Shown: positions 13,791-22,811 of the stretch, piece by piece
How the letters are laid out: each line of letters starts with the position of its first letter
Numbering within the stretch: position 1 is the first letter of the stretch
Origin: Margaritifera margaritifera
Taxonomy: Eukaryota > Mollusca > Bivalvia > Unionida > Margaritiferidae
Assembly (NCBI GenBank): GCA_029931535.1
Contig: JAQPZY010001414.1
Coordinates: 1,566,001 to 1,630,000 of the forward strand
Direction: 5' to 3'
DNA length: 64,000 nucleotides
The notes under the pieces: generated by a model
Database searches by the model: none
Told to the model about the DNA's origin: nothing
What the model saw: only the letters and a program-made list of their open reading frames with translations
Translations under genes and position numbers: made by a program

Positions 13791-13985
13791 ACTGCTTCTG
13801 CAGCCAAAAAGTAACCTCTCCTAAGACAAACGTATAAGTCAGAACAGGCATGTAACAATGTTTAATGGATTTGTCCAAACAAAAACTGTCACGATTAGTC
13901 CTTTGAGAACACGAGTAATACCTGAAAGTTGATACGATGTCTCGACAATCAGTGGAGACGAATTCCAGTTTAAAAGAGGAGGTGT
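13791..13985 (+). pseudogene. relic of the small basic protein next to the core protein (second element)
   Basis: Fragments match the C-terminus of the 92-codon gene at 28183-27905: a SPLRTRVIP block, then RCLDNQWRRIPV against RPDNQWRRVPV. The position between the core protein and the glycine-rich hydrophobic protein is conserved. Confidence 0.55.
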
Positions 13986-14446
13986 TGAACAAGCTTCACT
14001 ACAGTTTTCCTCCTGAACAAAGACGTCACAAAGCTCACACAACCGTTCAAAGAATCCTCCTAAAAAAGGGGAAACAAAATGTCTCCCTCTTAGTTTAGTT
14101 AAAGATTGGGATGTTTTGTCAGTACTTACCAAATCCAATACTCAAATGCGAAATCAAATCATTCAAAAGCACCAAAAGAAATCATCGATACAGTGTGTGA
14201 ATGTTGTTTGAACGTTTTGAAAGGAACGATTTCTTTGACCCAGAAACAGGAACAGCAATTAGGACCACATTGTTATGTTCTTCGACAAATGATGATAAAG
14301 AAAATTCAAATTAATCAAAAGAAACGAATGCTCATTCAACGCGAATGATTTCTACACATGCTGACAGGACCGTTGTTTAAAGTAGCTGTTCCTTTATTAG
14401 AATCGATTGCTGGACCTCTTTTAGGAGGAGTGATGAAAAGAAGATA
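13986..14446 (+). pseudogene. decayed pX-like hydrophobic-tail protein (second element)
   Basis: Homologue of the gene at 27854-27438. The blocks KDWDVLSVLTKSN, KEIIDTVCECCLNVLKGT and the C-terminal SIAGPLLGGVM are present. A TGA interrupts the frame at 14346, before the hydrophobic tail. Confidence 0.8.
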
Positions 14447-14479
14447 AAAAGGGCACACTTTCCTGGAAAGATATCACAC

Positions 14480-14860
14480 TTGTACCCTTGGGTCTTATGG
14501 AAGGACAAAATTTAACTTTAGTTCCCGAAAAAGTGACACCTAAAATCGAATTGATTGTGTTTGATCGATTGTTTGGAAAGTCAAAGATCAGAAAAAAGAA
14601 AGAACTGTTAAGCATCAAAGATTGGCTTCGCACTGGAAAAAAAGATTAACTTTTGACAAAGATTATTTACCCGTTTGGACGTCAGAATTGTTTCATGTCA
14701 CAGGACAAGTACGTGGACGTGAACCCCTTGTCTATAAACTAAAAGATATGAACGTGGAAGTGTAAAAAGGAACTTTTTACTTGACAAGTTACAACGAGTG
14801 ACTAAGAAAGGAGACGACGTTATGATATCCAAAACATTCTCCATCAAAGAACACGTAAAT
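14480..14860 (+). pseudogene. decayed integrase C-terminal part (second element)
   Basis: Readable blocks match residues 230-325 of the integrase at 26753-25635: FDRLFG, DWLRTGKK, the FDKDYLPVWTSELF region, VYKLKDM and QRVTKKGDD. The catalytic core is missing from this copy. Confidence 0.75.
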
Positions 14861-15467
14861 GCTTCCATTGACTTTTTGGGAGACGAAACGTATCAAGGCT
14901 ATCTTGCAACAGAGTACCGAGACTTCCCGTTCATCGACTTACTTGACAGCTCTTTTAAAGGAAGATGTCTAGTGTGAACTCAGGACTTATCATTGCCTGT
15001 TTAAATGAATACATGAGAACTTCATTACCTTTTGACTCAGGGAAAATGAGACTGTACTAAATCATTGGAAATCTTCAAATATGTTCATGTGTAATATTTG
15101 GTATATGTACACGAAAAGGAAGGGGCCATCCATAAATATCTCTCTTCCTTTATTAATGTCAAAGTGAGCAGGGCTTATTTAAAAAATGTTGATTTTAAAA
15201 AGAAAATGGTGTTGATTGTTTCCTTCTGTCGCATTTATATATTATTAAAAATTGTTTCAGCAACACTATTTTCAAAGCCGCACAATAAGTAAACCAAGGT
15301 TACAGTTTTTGTGGGCTGGCAAAATTGTAAAAATATCGTGATGCATGGTCAAGTCGTTCATGCCTCGTACGTTAACGCTGTAACAAGTGAACTGACTGAC
15401 CTTGTATGCAAGGTCAGCGTGTTTATCTATCATGCTGAAAAAATGGCGGCCTAATGTTAATTTTCCG
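14861..15467. other. no gene seen
   Basis: AT-rich junction between the plus-strand part of the decayed element and the inverted capsid fragment that follows. No recognisable coding content. Confidence 0.4.
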
Positions 15468-16080
15468 TTATGTCCCTATAATCGTTTTATCCTTTTTAAC
15501 ATAGGATGTCCCATTATCGCTCACATGCCACACTATACTACTCATACTCCTCTCGGAGATGGTTGTCACATGAACATGAATGTGGCTGCTATTGGTACCT
15601 GACTGTTTTGTGGCATCAAACAGAGTTAAATAAGATCTCAAGTAATTTTTCCGGGCAAAGTTAGGTTCAAAGGGCGTGGTACACAACGTCTGGCCATCTC
15701 GGATGATTTCTGTTTTGGATACGTTGAAGTGTTGGAACTCGAAAGGATTTTGATAGACGGTTCCGTTGAGGGCCGCATTGCTGACAATGCCAATGAGCAA
15801 ACCTTTGCATAGTTGTCCTTGAAAAACATGATCTTTGATTTTAGATCGGAGTCCAGTGGCAATAGTGAAAGTTTTCACTTCCACTCGTCGAAGAGGATAC
15901 TTGGCTGTCGTTCTATTTGAGTGATGTCGTTTCCAAATTTAGGTAAGACTTCCACACGGCGCACGTAAAGTCTGGCTTCTTCAATGATTGTTTTGTACTC
16001 GTTAGCATTATCTATCAAATGGAACACCGTACTACTTCAATTCAGTTTTTGGAGCAAAGTGAAAAACCCCAAACAGTCAG
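15468..16080 (-). pseudogene. Maverick major capsid protein, C-terminal fragment (second element, inverted)
   Basis: On the minus strand a frame with blocks EARLYVRRVEV, TFTIATGLRSKIKDH, FQGQLCKGLLIGIV and EFQHFNVSKTEIIRDG resembles the C-terminal half of the Maverick double jelly-roll major capsid protein (family knowledge, no search run). A frameshift lies near 15890. This part is absent from the intact element, whose capsid gene stops after 163 residues, so the two fragments do not overlap. Its orientation is opposite to the rest of the decayed copy, so an inversion or a separate insertion is required. Confidence 0.65.
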
Positions 16081-16399
16081 CCATTCTCGGAGCAGCGGGT
16101 CCCTTGTTATTACTTCTCATGGGGCTGGGTTACATGTTGACCGGATCTTCATCTGCATCCTCCATATTTCGTCGCCAGGCATGCTGCTCTAGCTTCAAAC
16201 ATCCAACCGTTGTGCCCTCTTTGCAGGGAGCTGCTCTGTGCCTTGATCCCTCAATTATCAGGCTTCGATGGGAAGTAGGTCGACTGTTATCTGCGCCGGA
16301 TCAATTCACAGATGGTATGTTGTACCCTCCACTCCTCATCTGCATTGGCTTGATCGGGGTAGATTGACTTGTAGCATGGCAAGACTGGAGAACGCACTG

Positions 16400-16440
16400 C
16401 TTTATATGCTTTAAGCGCGGACGTGAAGGAAAACATCCCT
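16400..16440 (-). promoter_or_regulatory. shared terminal-gene promoter box, orphan copy
   Basis: Matches the promoter module of the left-end genes of the intact element: TATATAAAG next to the CCGCGCTT block, then CACGT and the GGATGTTTTCC block (all on the minus strand). The downstream DNA towards 16080 has no intact ORF and I found no 3' stem-loop, so this is a relic of that gene class. Confidence 0.7.
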
Positions 16441-19391
16441 CAAAAGTGGAGACGCGTACGTGTAGAAAAATAGCTATTCCTATAGTACACAGAGAGAATA
16501 GAATACAAGGTAGGTGTAATCACTCGGACCTACAATTTTAAAATGACTGATAAATGTTTCTGCTTTTCTCCTGCATTTCTTTAAGCTGTACATTTGTGCG
16601 CAGGTATGGGCACATAAGCTTTTTTTTTTTTTTTTTTTTTGGTATTTTTTTGTTTTTGAACAGTTAATTTGAAGGCAAGAAAAATTTGATAAAAGAATGA
16701 ATATATAGAAGATATCTTCTTTTCCTACGTGAATACCATATATATTTGATTGTGAGATATAAAAAAAACAAAAAAAACGTGATATTGTAATGATAATTTT
16801 CTGTGTTTCACATTTAAGTATATATAAAATTTAAGTTTTCTGCTATTGTACAATTGTTGCACAACTTGAGAGTCATTGAGTTTTACATATGTTTGTGTAG
16901 GATGGAACTACATTCTTCGTAATCTTGACCGCATCATGTTCTAAAGCAATTACAAATTTTGCTTATTTCATCTCTACTTATCGCTCTGCATAATCCATAC
17001 TGTTCAACTAGGTGATAGTACATGTTACTTTTTCATCTTATTTTAAACCCTATTACGAATTATCGCATCATTCAACACTTTTAAAACAATTCCTGTAATT
17101 GCTGTCTTTAACCCATTAAGATTCGTGGAACAACAATACCAGTAGCTATTCCTGGTAAACACAATCCAGCTGCAAAGATGCCTATAGCAGCTGAAACTGT
17201 TTCCGTACTTGCATCCACCCAATTAAATTTTGTTTACCACTCTATATTTCTTTCTTATACCTTTATACGAATCATCTCTAAACTCTTTAACGTTTTGAAG
17301 ACATTGTTGCATAGCAGGAAGTGTAGGATTTAACTGTGATATTGTCCTGGATGAACACTCCTCGAATGGCGGCGAACCTGATAACTTTTTAAAATGTATC
17401 TAGCTATAAAACCTACGTTATTTATTGAGCAACAATTCTGTCAGGTAAAAGTCCATTTGTTATCAGGTAGTCTATTGTAAACTGACTAAAATAAACTGGA
17501 ATGATTAATTTTACAACTGTTTCTACATATATTGTTGATGGTGGACTAAATATAAACCGCAATAGCTTTTTTAGAAGCATACTGTAGGCAAAATTAAGAT
17601 CAGATCTTAATCGTGCGCGGTAAATTGTGCTGGTGTTTTTAGTGTTTTTTGTTTCATGCGATATCATATAATTAAATTAAGAAAACAAACGTTTGGCAAG
17701 GGCGCGCAGACTTAAAGTTCTGCTTAAGCATTTACCAATGTATGTGTCATTTAACGTTTGTATATACGGGGTTAACAATTTTTCCAGACAAAAGTCAATG
17801 TGCTATCATGTAGTGGATTATAAACTAAGTGAAAATGGAATAATTAGCTTTACAATTTCTTCAATGTCCACTATTGATGGTGGACCGATTGACATCTTAA
17901 ACAGCTTGTCTTAAAGCGTGCTGTATATAACTGTGAGAGCGGACTAAGTTCAGCATGGTAAACATAGTTTATGGTGTTTTATATTTAACCTTCTTTTCAT
18001 TTTCTTTTTTTATTTTGTTCACCTTGCATTTATTTGACAAAGAAATTTGTAAGATAGAATAAATCTGAATCTGATCAAACGTTAATCCAAGACGACTTAC
18101 AATGTTACTTACAAATAGTGGAACATAATTTGAAATGTAATTTGGTAAAGGAAAGGATGAATTTGAAAATGTGTCGAAAACCTCCTAGAGACAAAAACAA
18201 CAAACAAAACATAAATGACTTCTATAGAATTAGTGTTTACGGCTAACTTTGCCATAATGCGTGCAGTGGAATATGAAAAAAATGTAGAAAAGAAAATAGG
18301 AGATACCTCAAAGACTCAACAAAAATGGAAACAAGAAAACAAAGAACAAAATAATGGATACACGAAAAGTATATGAGACAATAATGAAAACTTCAGAATA
18401 TTTAACATAGCAACAATTAGAGTTTTACCAACACTGAGGCAAAATATAAATCAGACACGACATTAAATATACTTAGTGTTCCATCAATTGATTTCTACCG
18501 TAGATAGATAAACTTCCCTAAACCTGAAAGTGTCAAGCGATATGATTTAAACATAATCCGTTATTCTATGTACCTCTCTTGCTTTGTCTGATCCTAATCA
18601 ACAAAGAAAATGTTTCCACAGGATAAATTCTAGATTCATGATAGCCAGAGAAAACAGGTCTAAAAGTGTGAAAGTGCCATCAATAAGATATATAAAAGAT
18701 CACGAGAAAAATGGGTTTTTTTTAGGGAAAAGCAAACTTCATTATTCAGGCAATCTTGAACAGTATTGTGTACTCTATTTTCTACGTTAGACTTCATTTC
18801 GTCAAAGAAAGAGACTCTGAAATGATATCTTTTGTAACAAATGTGCTTAAAGAAACAAATATATCAACAACAAAATGTAAATTTCTTGTTTCTTTAATAT
18901 TTTATGTTGCATTTTTCAAATCTGGATATTTGGATGCCATAAAATTGGCACCCAATGCAGATTGAGGTAAACCTAGCTAAAATGATAAAAACACGGTGAA
19001 GTGTCTAATTCTGTTTGATGCAAGGTAGTCATCATTCAGTTCATTTTGTAAACTGTCCGAATTGTCGATTAGAACAAATAATCATTGATGTCTCATTGTA
19101 AATTGCAACATCTGAGAATGATTTTGAGATTTTATCAGCTCTAGCATTTACAAAGATTTCATACGTCTTCTTGATTTGTTTTTCGTCCATTGTTTCTAAC
19201 TCTTATTGCCGCCGTAATAATAGAAGCTTTTAAAATAAAACTGGGACATCATGGTGAACGTATAAAATTATTTGAAGAAGAAACTAAGAAAGAAACACAT
19301 TAGCGTGAAAACAATATATACCAAAATGAACTTGACAAAGTTAAAATTATGAGGTCAGAGCTAGTTGCAAATATAAAAATCTGAAGTTTAA
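16441..19391. other. host flank left of the Maverick, no intact gene
   Basis: A T-run lies at 16621-16640. A short minus-strand hydrophobic frame (about 17235-17100, SAAIGIFAAGLCLPGIATGI) could be a fragment of a host membrane-associated gene. The segments at about 17430-17650 and 17770-17990 are an imperfect duplication of each other (shared blocks 'gatggtgga', 'aatgattaattttacaa' type). Otherwise featureless. Confidence 0.4.
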
Positions 19392-19397
19392 CATGTA
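19392..19397. repeat. target site duplication, left copy
   Basis: CATGTA directly abuts the left TIR and is repeated exactly at 38703-38708. Six base pairs is the length made by Maverick/Polinton integrases. Confidence 0.92.
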
Positions 19398-19700
19398 AGT
19401 AGTATACGGGGGGTATTGAGGCCGTGGGGGGGCACTTGGGGTACAATGGGATTTTAACATTGGGGGCAGTTGGGGTACTAACGGGAATTTAGCATTGGGG
19501 GCACTTGGGGTACAATGGGATTTTAACATTGGGGCACTTGGGGTACAATGGGAATTTAACATGGGGTAGTGGAAGGGGGTATTTGGGGTGGGATAGAATG
19601 AGAGGGGATAGAATAGACACATACACCAAGCATACATAAGGCAATCATTGGAAAATTAATCTTTTCTTGAAAAATGGGTGGCCCTGAAAAGGGCCATTGG
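19398..19700 (+). repeat. left terminal inverted repeat with internal G-rich repeats
   Basis: Begins AGTAGTATACGGGGGG and ends GGGCCATTGG, matching the reverse complement of 38397-38702 with only a few differences (a 7- versus 9-base G run and one small change near 19530). It contains four direct repeats of 33-38 bp built on 'cacttggggtacaatggga' at about 19433-19566. The inner end carries the 3' stem-loop of the gene at 20258-19740. Confidence 0.93.
19680..19695 (-). terminator. histone-type 3' stem-loop, left TIR copy
   Basis: On the minus strand: GGCCCT-TTTC-AGGGCC, a 6-bp perfect stem with a 4-nt loop, then ACCCA. A CAAGAAAAG purine element starts 11 nt beyond the stem. It lies about 44 bp after the stop of the 172-codon gene. 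Stem, loop, ACCCA flank and downstream element all fit the metazoan replication-dependent histone mRNA 3' end. Confidence 0.87.
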
Positions 19701-19739
19701 AGGAGGATTACTTTTTCCTCCAACATTGAGTGAAGAAGC

Positions 19740-20258
19740 CTAGGAAGGTGTGTGAGATTTTTTCTTCTTCTGGAGTGGTGGTGGTGGATTGGGTAGCCAG
19801 TCGGGATGTTCCATACGTCTGAACTTATCCTGGATTTTCATCCAGTTTAAATTCAGGCGTTGAAATTCCTTTTCTTTTCTGGCTTGCTCTTCTTGCTCCA
19901 AAACTTTTTTTAATAATAATTTTGTCATGTGAAGATTTATCTCTTCACGTCTGGCGCTACTGGGGGATGGATACAACCATTCATCGTGTTGAACTTGATG
20001 TACTAAGTATTCCACCCCATCCAGTATGTCGGGGGCCGACTTGATAAAACCCACATGACAAGGAGCCGATGAAGTCTTTTGCGATTCCTCCACCAAGACA
20101 TCCTTCACCAGCCTCCTCGCTGAGGTTAGAGCCGCTAGTTGGCTGGTGACGTATGGCTTGGTGGCAGGATATCTCCACCAACACTCCAACCTTTCCACCA
20201 AAGACTCCACACCCACCATGATATCCCAGGCTTCCTGCAATAGCTCTACTGTGTTCAT
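19740..20258 (-). CDS. terminal gene 1, two-repeat helical protein with a histone-type 3' end
   Basis: 172 codons. The protein is a tandem duplication of a helical unit: residues about 10-57 (WDIMVGVESLVERL) and about 73-122 (PDILDGVEYLVHQV), each followed by a Trp/Tyr-Pro segment and a helix ending in LVKDVLVEE or LLKKVLEQE. A charged coiled-coil-like stretch and a Pro/Lys-rich tail follow. No known family recognised. It is driven by the shared promoter box at 20301-20323 and followed by the stem-loop at 19695-19680 inside the TIR. It is intact, unlike many core genes of the element. Placement and regulation suggest an early or S-phase function (inference). Confidence 0.72.
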   Translation of the reverse strand: MNTVELLQEAWDIMVGVESLVERLECWWRYPATKPYVTSQLAALTSARRLVKDVLVEESQKTSSAPCHVGFIKSAPDILDGVEYLVHQVQHDEWLYPSPSSARREEINLHMTKLLLKKVLEQEEQARKEKEFQRLNLNWMKIQDKFRRMEHPDWLPNPPPPLQKKKKSHTPS

Positions 20259-20300
20259 TCTTCAGTTGAAGTGTGAATGACGCGGCTGCGGAAGGCACCG

Positions 20301-20323
20301 CTTTATTTGCTAGAAGCGCGGAC
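20301..20323 (-). promoter_or_regulatory. shared promoter box and TATA, terminal gene 1
   Basis: On the minus strand GTCCGCGCTTCTAG is followed by a weak TATA (AAATAAAG), about 43 bp before the ATG at 20258. The same box precedes terminal genes 2 and 3 and occurs in the decayed element at 16400-16440. Confidence 0.7.
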
Positions 20324-20639
20324 ATCCCTTTTTCCAAAACATAATTTTTTTATCAAACACAAAAAAACACAGACCCAGTGCGCGGACCTAAAAGAAAGTA
20401 ATTTTGATAAACGTTTTATACATACACACACAAACCTTTTTTAAATTTTTATTTTTTTATTAAAACACACACCACACCATCCTTTTTTTTTTTTTGTTAT
20501 CAAACACACTCTATACAAACACACTCTACAAACACATACCAGGGAATGGCTAATTTTGTTTTGGAGTGGGGAAAAAACAAACACACTCTATACAAACACA
20601 CAAACATACACACACCTATATATGGCAATTATGAAAATT
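20324..20639. repeat. spacer with duplicated motifs between terminal genes 1 and 2
   Basis: AC-rich spacer ('caaacacactctatacaaac' recurs). The block 'cagacccagtgcgcggacct' at about 20371-20390 is repeated in the next spacer at about 21151-21170. The left end is therefore built of repeated regulatory modules carrying different coding regions. Confidence 0.6.
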
Positions 20640-20661
20640 AATCTTTTCTTGTGAAATGAGT

Positions 20662-20677
20662 GGCCCTGAAAAGGGCC
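20662..20677 (-). terminator. histone-type 3' stem-loop, terminal gene 2
   Basis: Minus strand: GGCCCT-TTTC-AGGGCC preceded by AAAC and followed by ACTCA, then an AAGAAAAGATT element about 12 nt downstream (20652-20640). It lies about 20 bp after the stop of the 90-codon gene. Confidence 0.87.
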
Positions 20678-20696
20678 GTTTGGTTTTAGAGTGTAT

Positions 20697-20969
20697 CTAG
20701 AGGTGCGGGCACCTTCCTGGCTTGGCCCGACAAGCGGGACAGCTTCCCCTCCATGTTTCTGCACTCATGCAGCGCTTGTTGTTCTGAAGTAAAAACGGAG
20801 GATGGTCTGCTTCAGGATCCCAATTTTCTTTCTCCTCCATCATCCAATGAGGCTTGATTGGGATCTTCTTCTCCCGCTCCTCCTCTTCCTTCTTCTCCAA
20901 GTCGTGTAGGAGGTGCCAGGCCACCTCGAGATACACTCGTATCTGGCGAACTGTTTCTTGTTTGTTCAT
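20697..20969 (-). CDS. terminal gene 2, small protein with a Cys-rich tail and a histone-type 3' end
   Basis: 90 codons. The N-terminal helix (VRQIRVYLEVAWHLLHDLEK) is followed by a highly charged E/K segment, and the C-terminus has the pattern C-x7-8-C-x2-C-x6-C (SCPACRAK, RCPHL), a possible small zinc-binding site. The N-terminal helix loosely recalls the helical unit of terminal gene 1. Promoter box at 21003-21045, stem-loop at 20677-20662. Function unknown. Confidence 0.65.
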   Translation of the reverse strand: MNKQETVRQIRVYLEVAWHLLHDLEKKEEEEREKKIPIKPHWMMEEKENWDPEADHPPFLLQNNKRCMSAETWRGSCPACRAKPGRCPHL

Positions 20970-21002
20970 GTTGATGGGGTAACTCGAGTATGGAAGGTGT
21001 TG

Positions 21003-21045
21003 TTTTAATATACTAGAAGCGCGGACGTGAAGGAAAACATCCCTT
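21003..21045 (-). promoter_or_regulatory. shared promoter box and TATA, terminal gene 2
   Basis: Minus strand: AAGGGATGTTTTCCTTCAC, then GTCCGCGCTTCTAG, then TATATTAAAA, about 35 bp before the ATG at 20969. The extended upstream part is shared with the copy at 16400-16440. Confidence 0.72.
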
Positions 21046-21079
21046 ACACCTAAAAAACAATACCCCCACTACCCGCGTC

Positions 21080-21101
21080 TGACGTCATCCCTATGACGTC
21101 A
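21080..21101. promoter_or_regulatory. paired consensus CRE sites (TGACGTCA x2)
   Basis: Two perfect palindromic TGACGTCA octamers at 21080-21087 and 21094-21101, with starts 14 bp apart. They lie about 70-90 bp upstream of the TATA of terminal gene 2. CREB/ATF-type bZIP factors bind this octamer (established); use here is inferred. Confidence 0.65.
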
Positions 21102-21469
21102 TTCTAGGCTTCGCGGATTCTGCACTCCATTACCCCTTACCCCAAAAACACAGACCCAGTGCGCGGACCTAAAAGAAACACCTTTTGATAAAAACACACA
21201 AACACACTATCCTTTTTTATTTTTTATTTTATTTTTTATCAAACACAATCACACAATCCATTTTTTTAAATTTTTTTTAAAAATCAAACACCCACCACAC
21301 TATCCTTTTTTGTATTTTTTATCAAACACAAACATACACTCTCTATACAAACATTATTTTTTAGGGAAAGGGATTTTTTTTGGAGTGGGTAAAACACAAA
21401 CACACAAACACATACAAACACATATATATGGCAATGATATGAAAATTAATCTTTTCTTGATTAATGGGT

Positions 21470-21485
21470 GGCCCTGAAAAGGACC
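21470..21485 (-). terminator. histone-type 3' stem-loop, terminal gene 3
   Basis: Minus strand: GGTCCT-TTTC-AGGGCC (one G-U wobble keeps the 6-bp stem), followed by ACCCA and then CAAGAAAAGATT at 21460-21449. It lies about 27 bp after the stop. Confidence 0.85.
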
Positions 21486-21511
21486 GTTGGGGTTAAGAAG
21501 TTATGTTGTTT

Positions 21512-21933
21512 TTAACTTCTAGTTGCGGCAGCAGTAGCGGTAGCAGCCGCAGCAGGGCGGCCACGTTTAGCCACGGGTCTCGTGGCTGCTGATGGACAAG
21601 CTCTCTTTCTGGTAAAAGAGAACGCAAACTCATCGCAGTCTATCTTACAACTGACTTCTCCGTCTGGTACTTTCATGGACTGCAAGAGTTGGAGCTGCTG
21701 TTGTTGTTGTTGTTGTTGTTGTTGTCTTTGCTGCTGCTGTTGCTGCTGCAGTCTTTGTCTCTCCTCCCATTCCGTTCTGTCCCTGATGATTTCTTCCCTC
21801 ATGACTTCTTCCACCAGATCACCATTTGTAGGAAGATCCTTGTCTTTCTCTCAGGGTTGGTCTCCATCAAATGATGCTTCACCCTCTGCATGTTCACCAT
21901 AGCGTCATTCAGTTTGCTAATTTTGGCTGCCAT
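21512..21933 (-). pseudogene. terminal gene 3, Q-rich protein with IxCxE and AT-hook-like motifs, frameshifted
   Basis: The start is taken as the ATG at 21931-21933 (MAAKISKLND), because the TATA at 21998-22005 is too close to the earlier ATG at 21990. Two overlapping frames together cover the gene; the break lies in a GAGAGA run near 21850 and is a two-base slip. The second frame holds a glutamine tract (about 18 Gln), then EVSCKIDCDEFAF with an IxCxE pocket-protein-type motif, a basic RKR segment, AKRGRP resembling an AT-hook core, and an Ala-rich tail. Function unknown; a nuclear regulator is inferred. Polymorphic slippage or a sequencing error could explain the break. Confidence 0.6.
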
Positions 21934-21997
21934 CTTCTTGAAGTGTTGTTGAGATCTTGACGAGTCAACGAGAGTGACTACACTGGCCAACGCACCG

Positions 21998-22033
21998 CTT
22001 TATATGCTAGAAGCGCGGACGCGATGGAAAACA
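21998..22033 (-). promoter_or_regulatory. shared promoter box and TATA, terminal gene 3
   Basis: Minus strand: ATGTTTTCCATCGC, then GTCCGCGCTTCTAG, then CATATAAAG. This is the best TATA of the three left-end copies. Confidence 0.75.
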
Positions 22034-22275
22034 TGGGGTTCAGATCGAGAGTGAGAAATGGATAGAGGTGGTGACTTCAGATCGATAGAAAGAGATAGAT
22101 AGAGCATATCCATTTTGTTTTTCAAATTCAATAAACCACACAACACCATTTTTTTTCAAAAAATCAACATTTTTTTAATGAACAAGAAGAAGCTTCTCTA
22201 ACATAAAAAGGTAAACAATCAACAAGATATTAAACTGGAACGTATTTACAGGGTTGACAACGTTGGGAAGGTAAA
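22034..22275. other. spacer between terminal gene 3 and the protease
   Basis: No gene. An ATTAAA on the minus strand (22179-22174) about 97 nt after the protease stop could be a variant poly(A) signal. Confidence 0.4.
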
Positions 22276-22806
22276 CTAAAACTTCCACTTTTCTACATCT
22301 ACATCATTCTGATGCACACTACTTTTCTGAGCTAAAGACAAGAGATAACCATAACGTTCACAAAACCATCGTTCTACTTTAGCATCGTTTCGAGCATATT
22401 CCCTATCAAAACAAGTCACTAAATGTTCTAAGGAATATCCGAGACTGTGTTGATGAAGAACATGTACACAATATTGTCCACACACCATTGAATCCGATCC
22501 TTGTAATCGGGCATTATTGAATCGAGTAGAGATGGCATTTCTTCTCATAAAGTCGATGATGTCGTCTTCCAAAGGAGGTAATCCATAAGAATCATAATAT
22601 TCCACACCACCACCATTGTGATCGTTGGGAAAGTACACAGCTACCCAATGGGTTCCTGGTCGATGACTGTCGTCGGTATTGATGACATAGGCATGAACGT
22701 CTTTAGGTTTGCGATGGGGTAGTTCATCTTTAGCACACACCACAGGATTCCAAGAAGAAGTGTAGGAACTGCGAGTCAACAGGTAATGAAGTTCCCTGGT
22801 ATCCAT
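22276..22806 (-). CDS. adenain-like (Ulp1 fold) maturation cysteine protease
   Basis: 176 codons from the ATG at 22806; the frame opens slightly upstream with a GTG. The catalytic set is visible: His53 in GTHWVAVYF, Asp72 in EYYDSYG, Gln102 in RLQGSDS and Cys109 in MVCGQYC. The Q-to-C spacing of seven residues fits adenain/Ulp1 proteases. In Maverick-class viruses this enzyme cleaves capsid precursors during virion maturation. It is intact and sits just downstream of the conserved Cys/His protein, overlapping its stop. Confidence 0.9.
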   Translation of the reverse strand: MDTRELHYLLTRSSYTSSWNPVVCAKDELPHRKPKDVHAYVINTDDSHRPGTHWVAVYFPNDHNGGGVEYYDSYGLPPLEDDIIDFMRRNAISTRFNNARLQGSDSMVCGQYCVHVLHQHSLGYSLEHLVTCFDREYARNDAKVERWFCERYGYLLSLAQKSSVHQNDVDVEKWKF

Positions 22807-22811
22807 TTTTT

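Noticed and set aside
15984..16367. 127-codon plus-strand ORF in the decayed element
   Set aside because: It lies opposite the capsid fragment and the orphan promoter; no recognisable motif in the plus-strand reading.
19433..19566. CRISPR-like direct repeats in the TIR
   Set aside because: Repeats are contiguous without spacers and lie in a eukaryotic transposon end.
21582..21902. Plus-strand Cys-rich ORF opposite terminal gene 3
   Set aside because: The poly-Cys run is the antisense of the glutamine tract; promoter and 3' hairpin are on the minus strand.
19740..21933. Terminal genes as viral histones, suggested by the histone-type 3' ends
   Set aside because: None of the proteins shows a histone fold or histone sequence; only the mRNA 3' end signals are histone-like.
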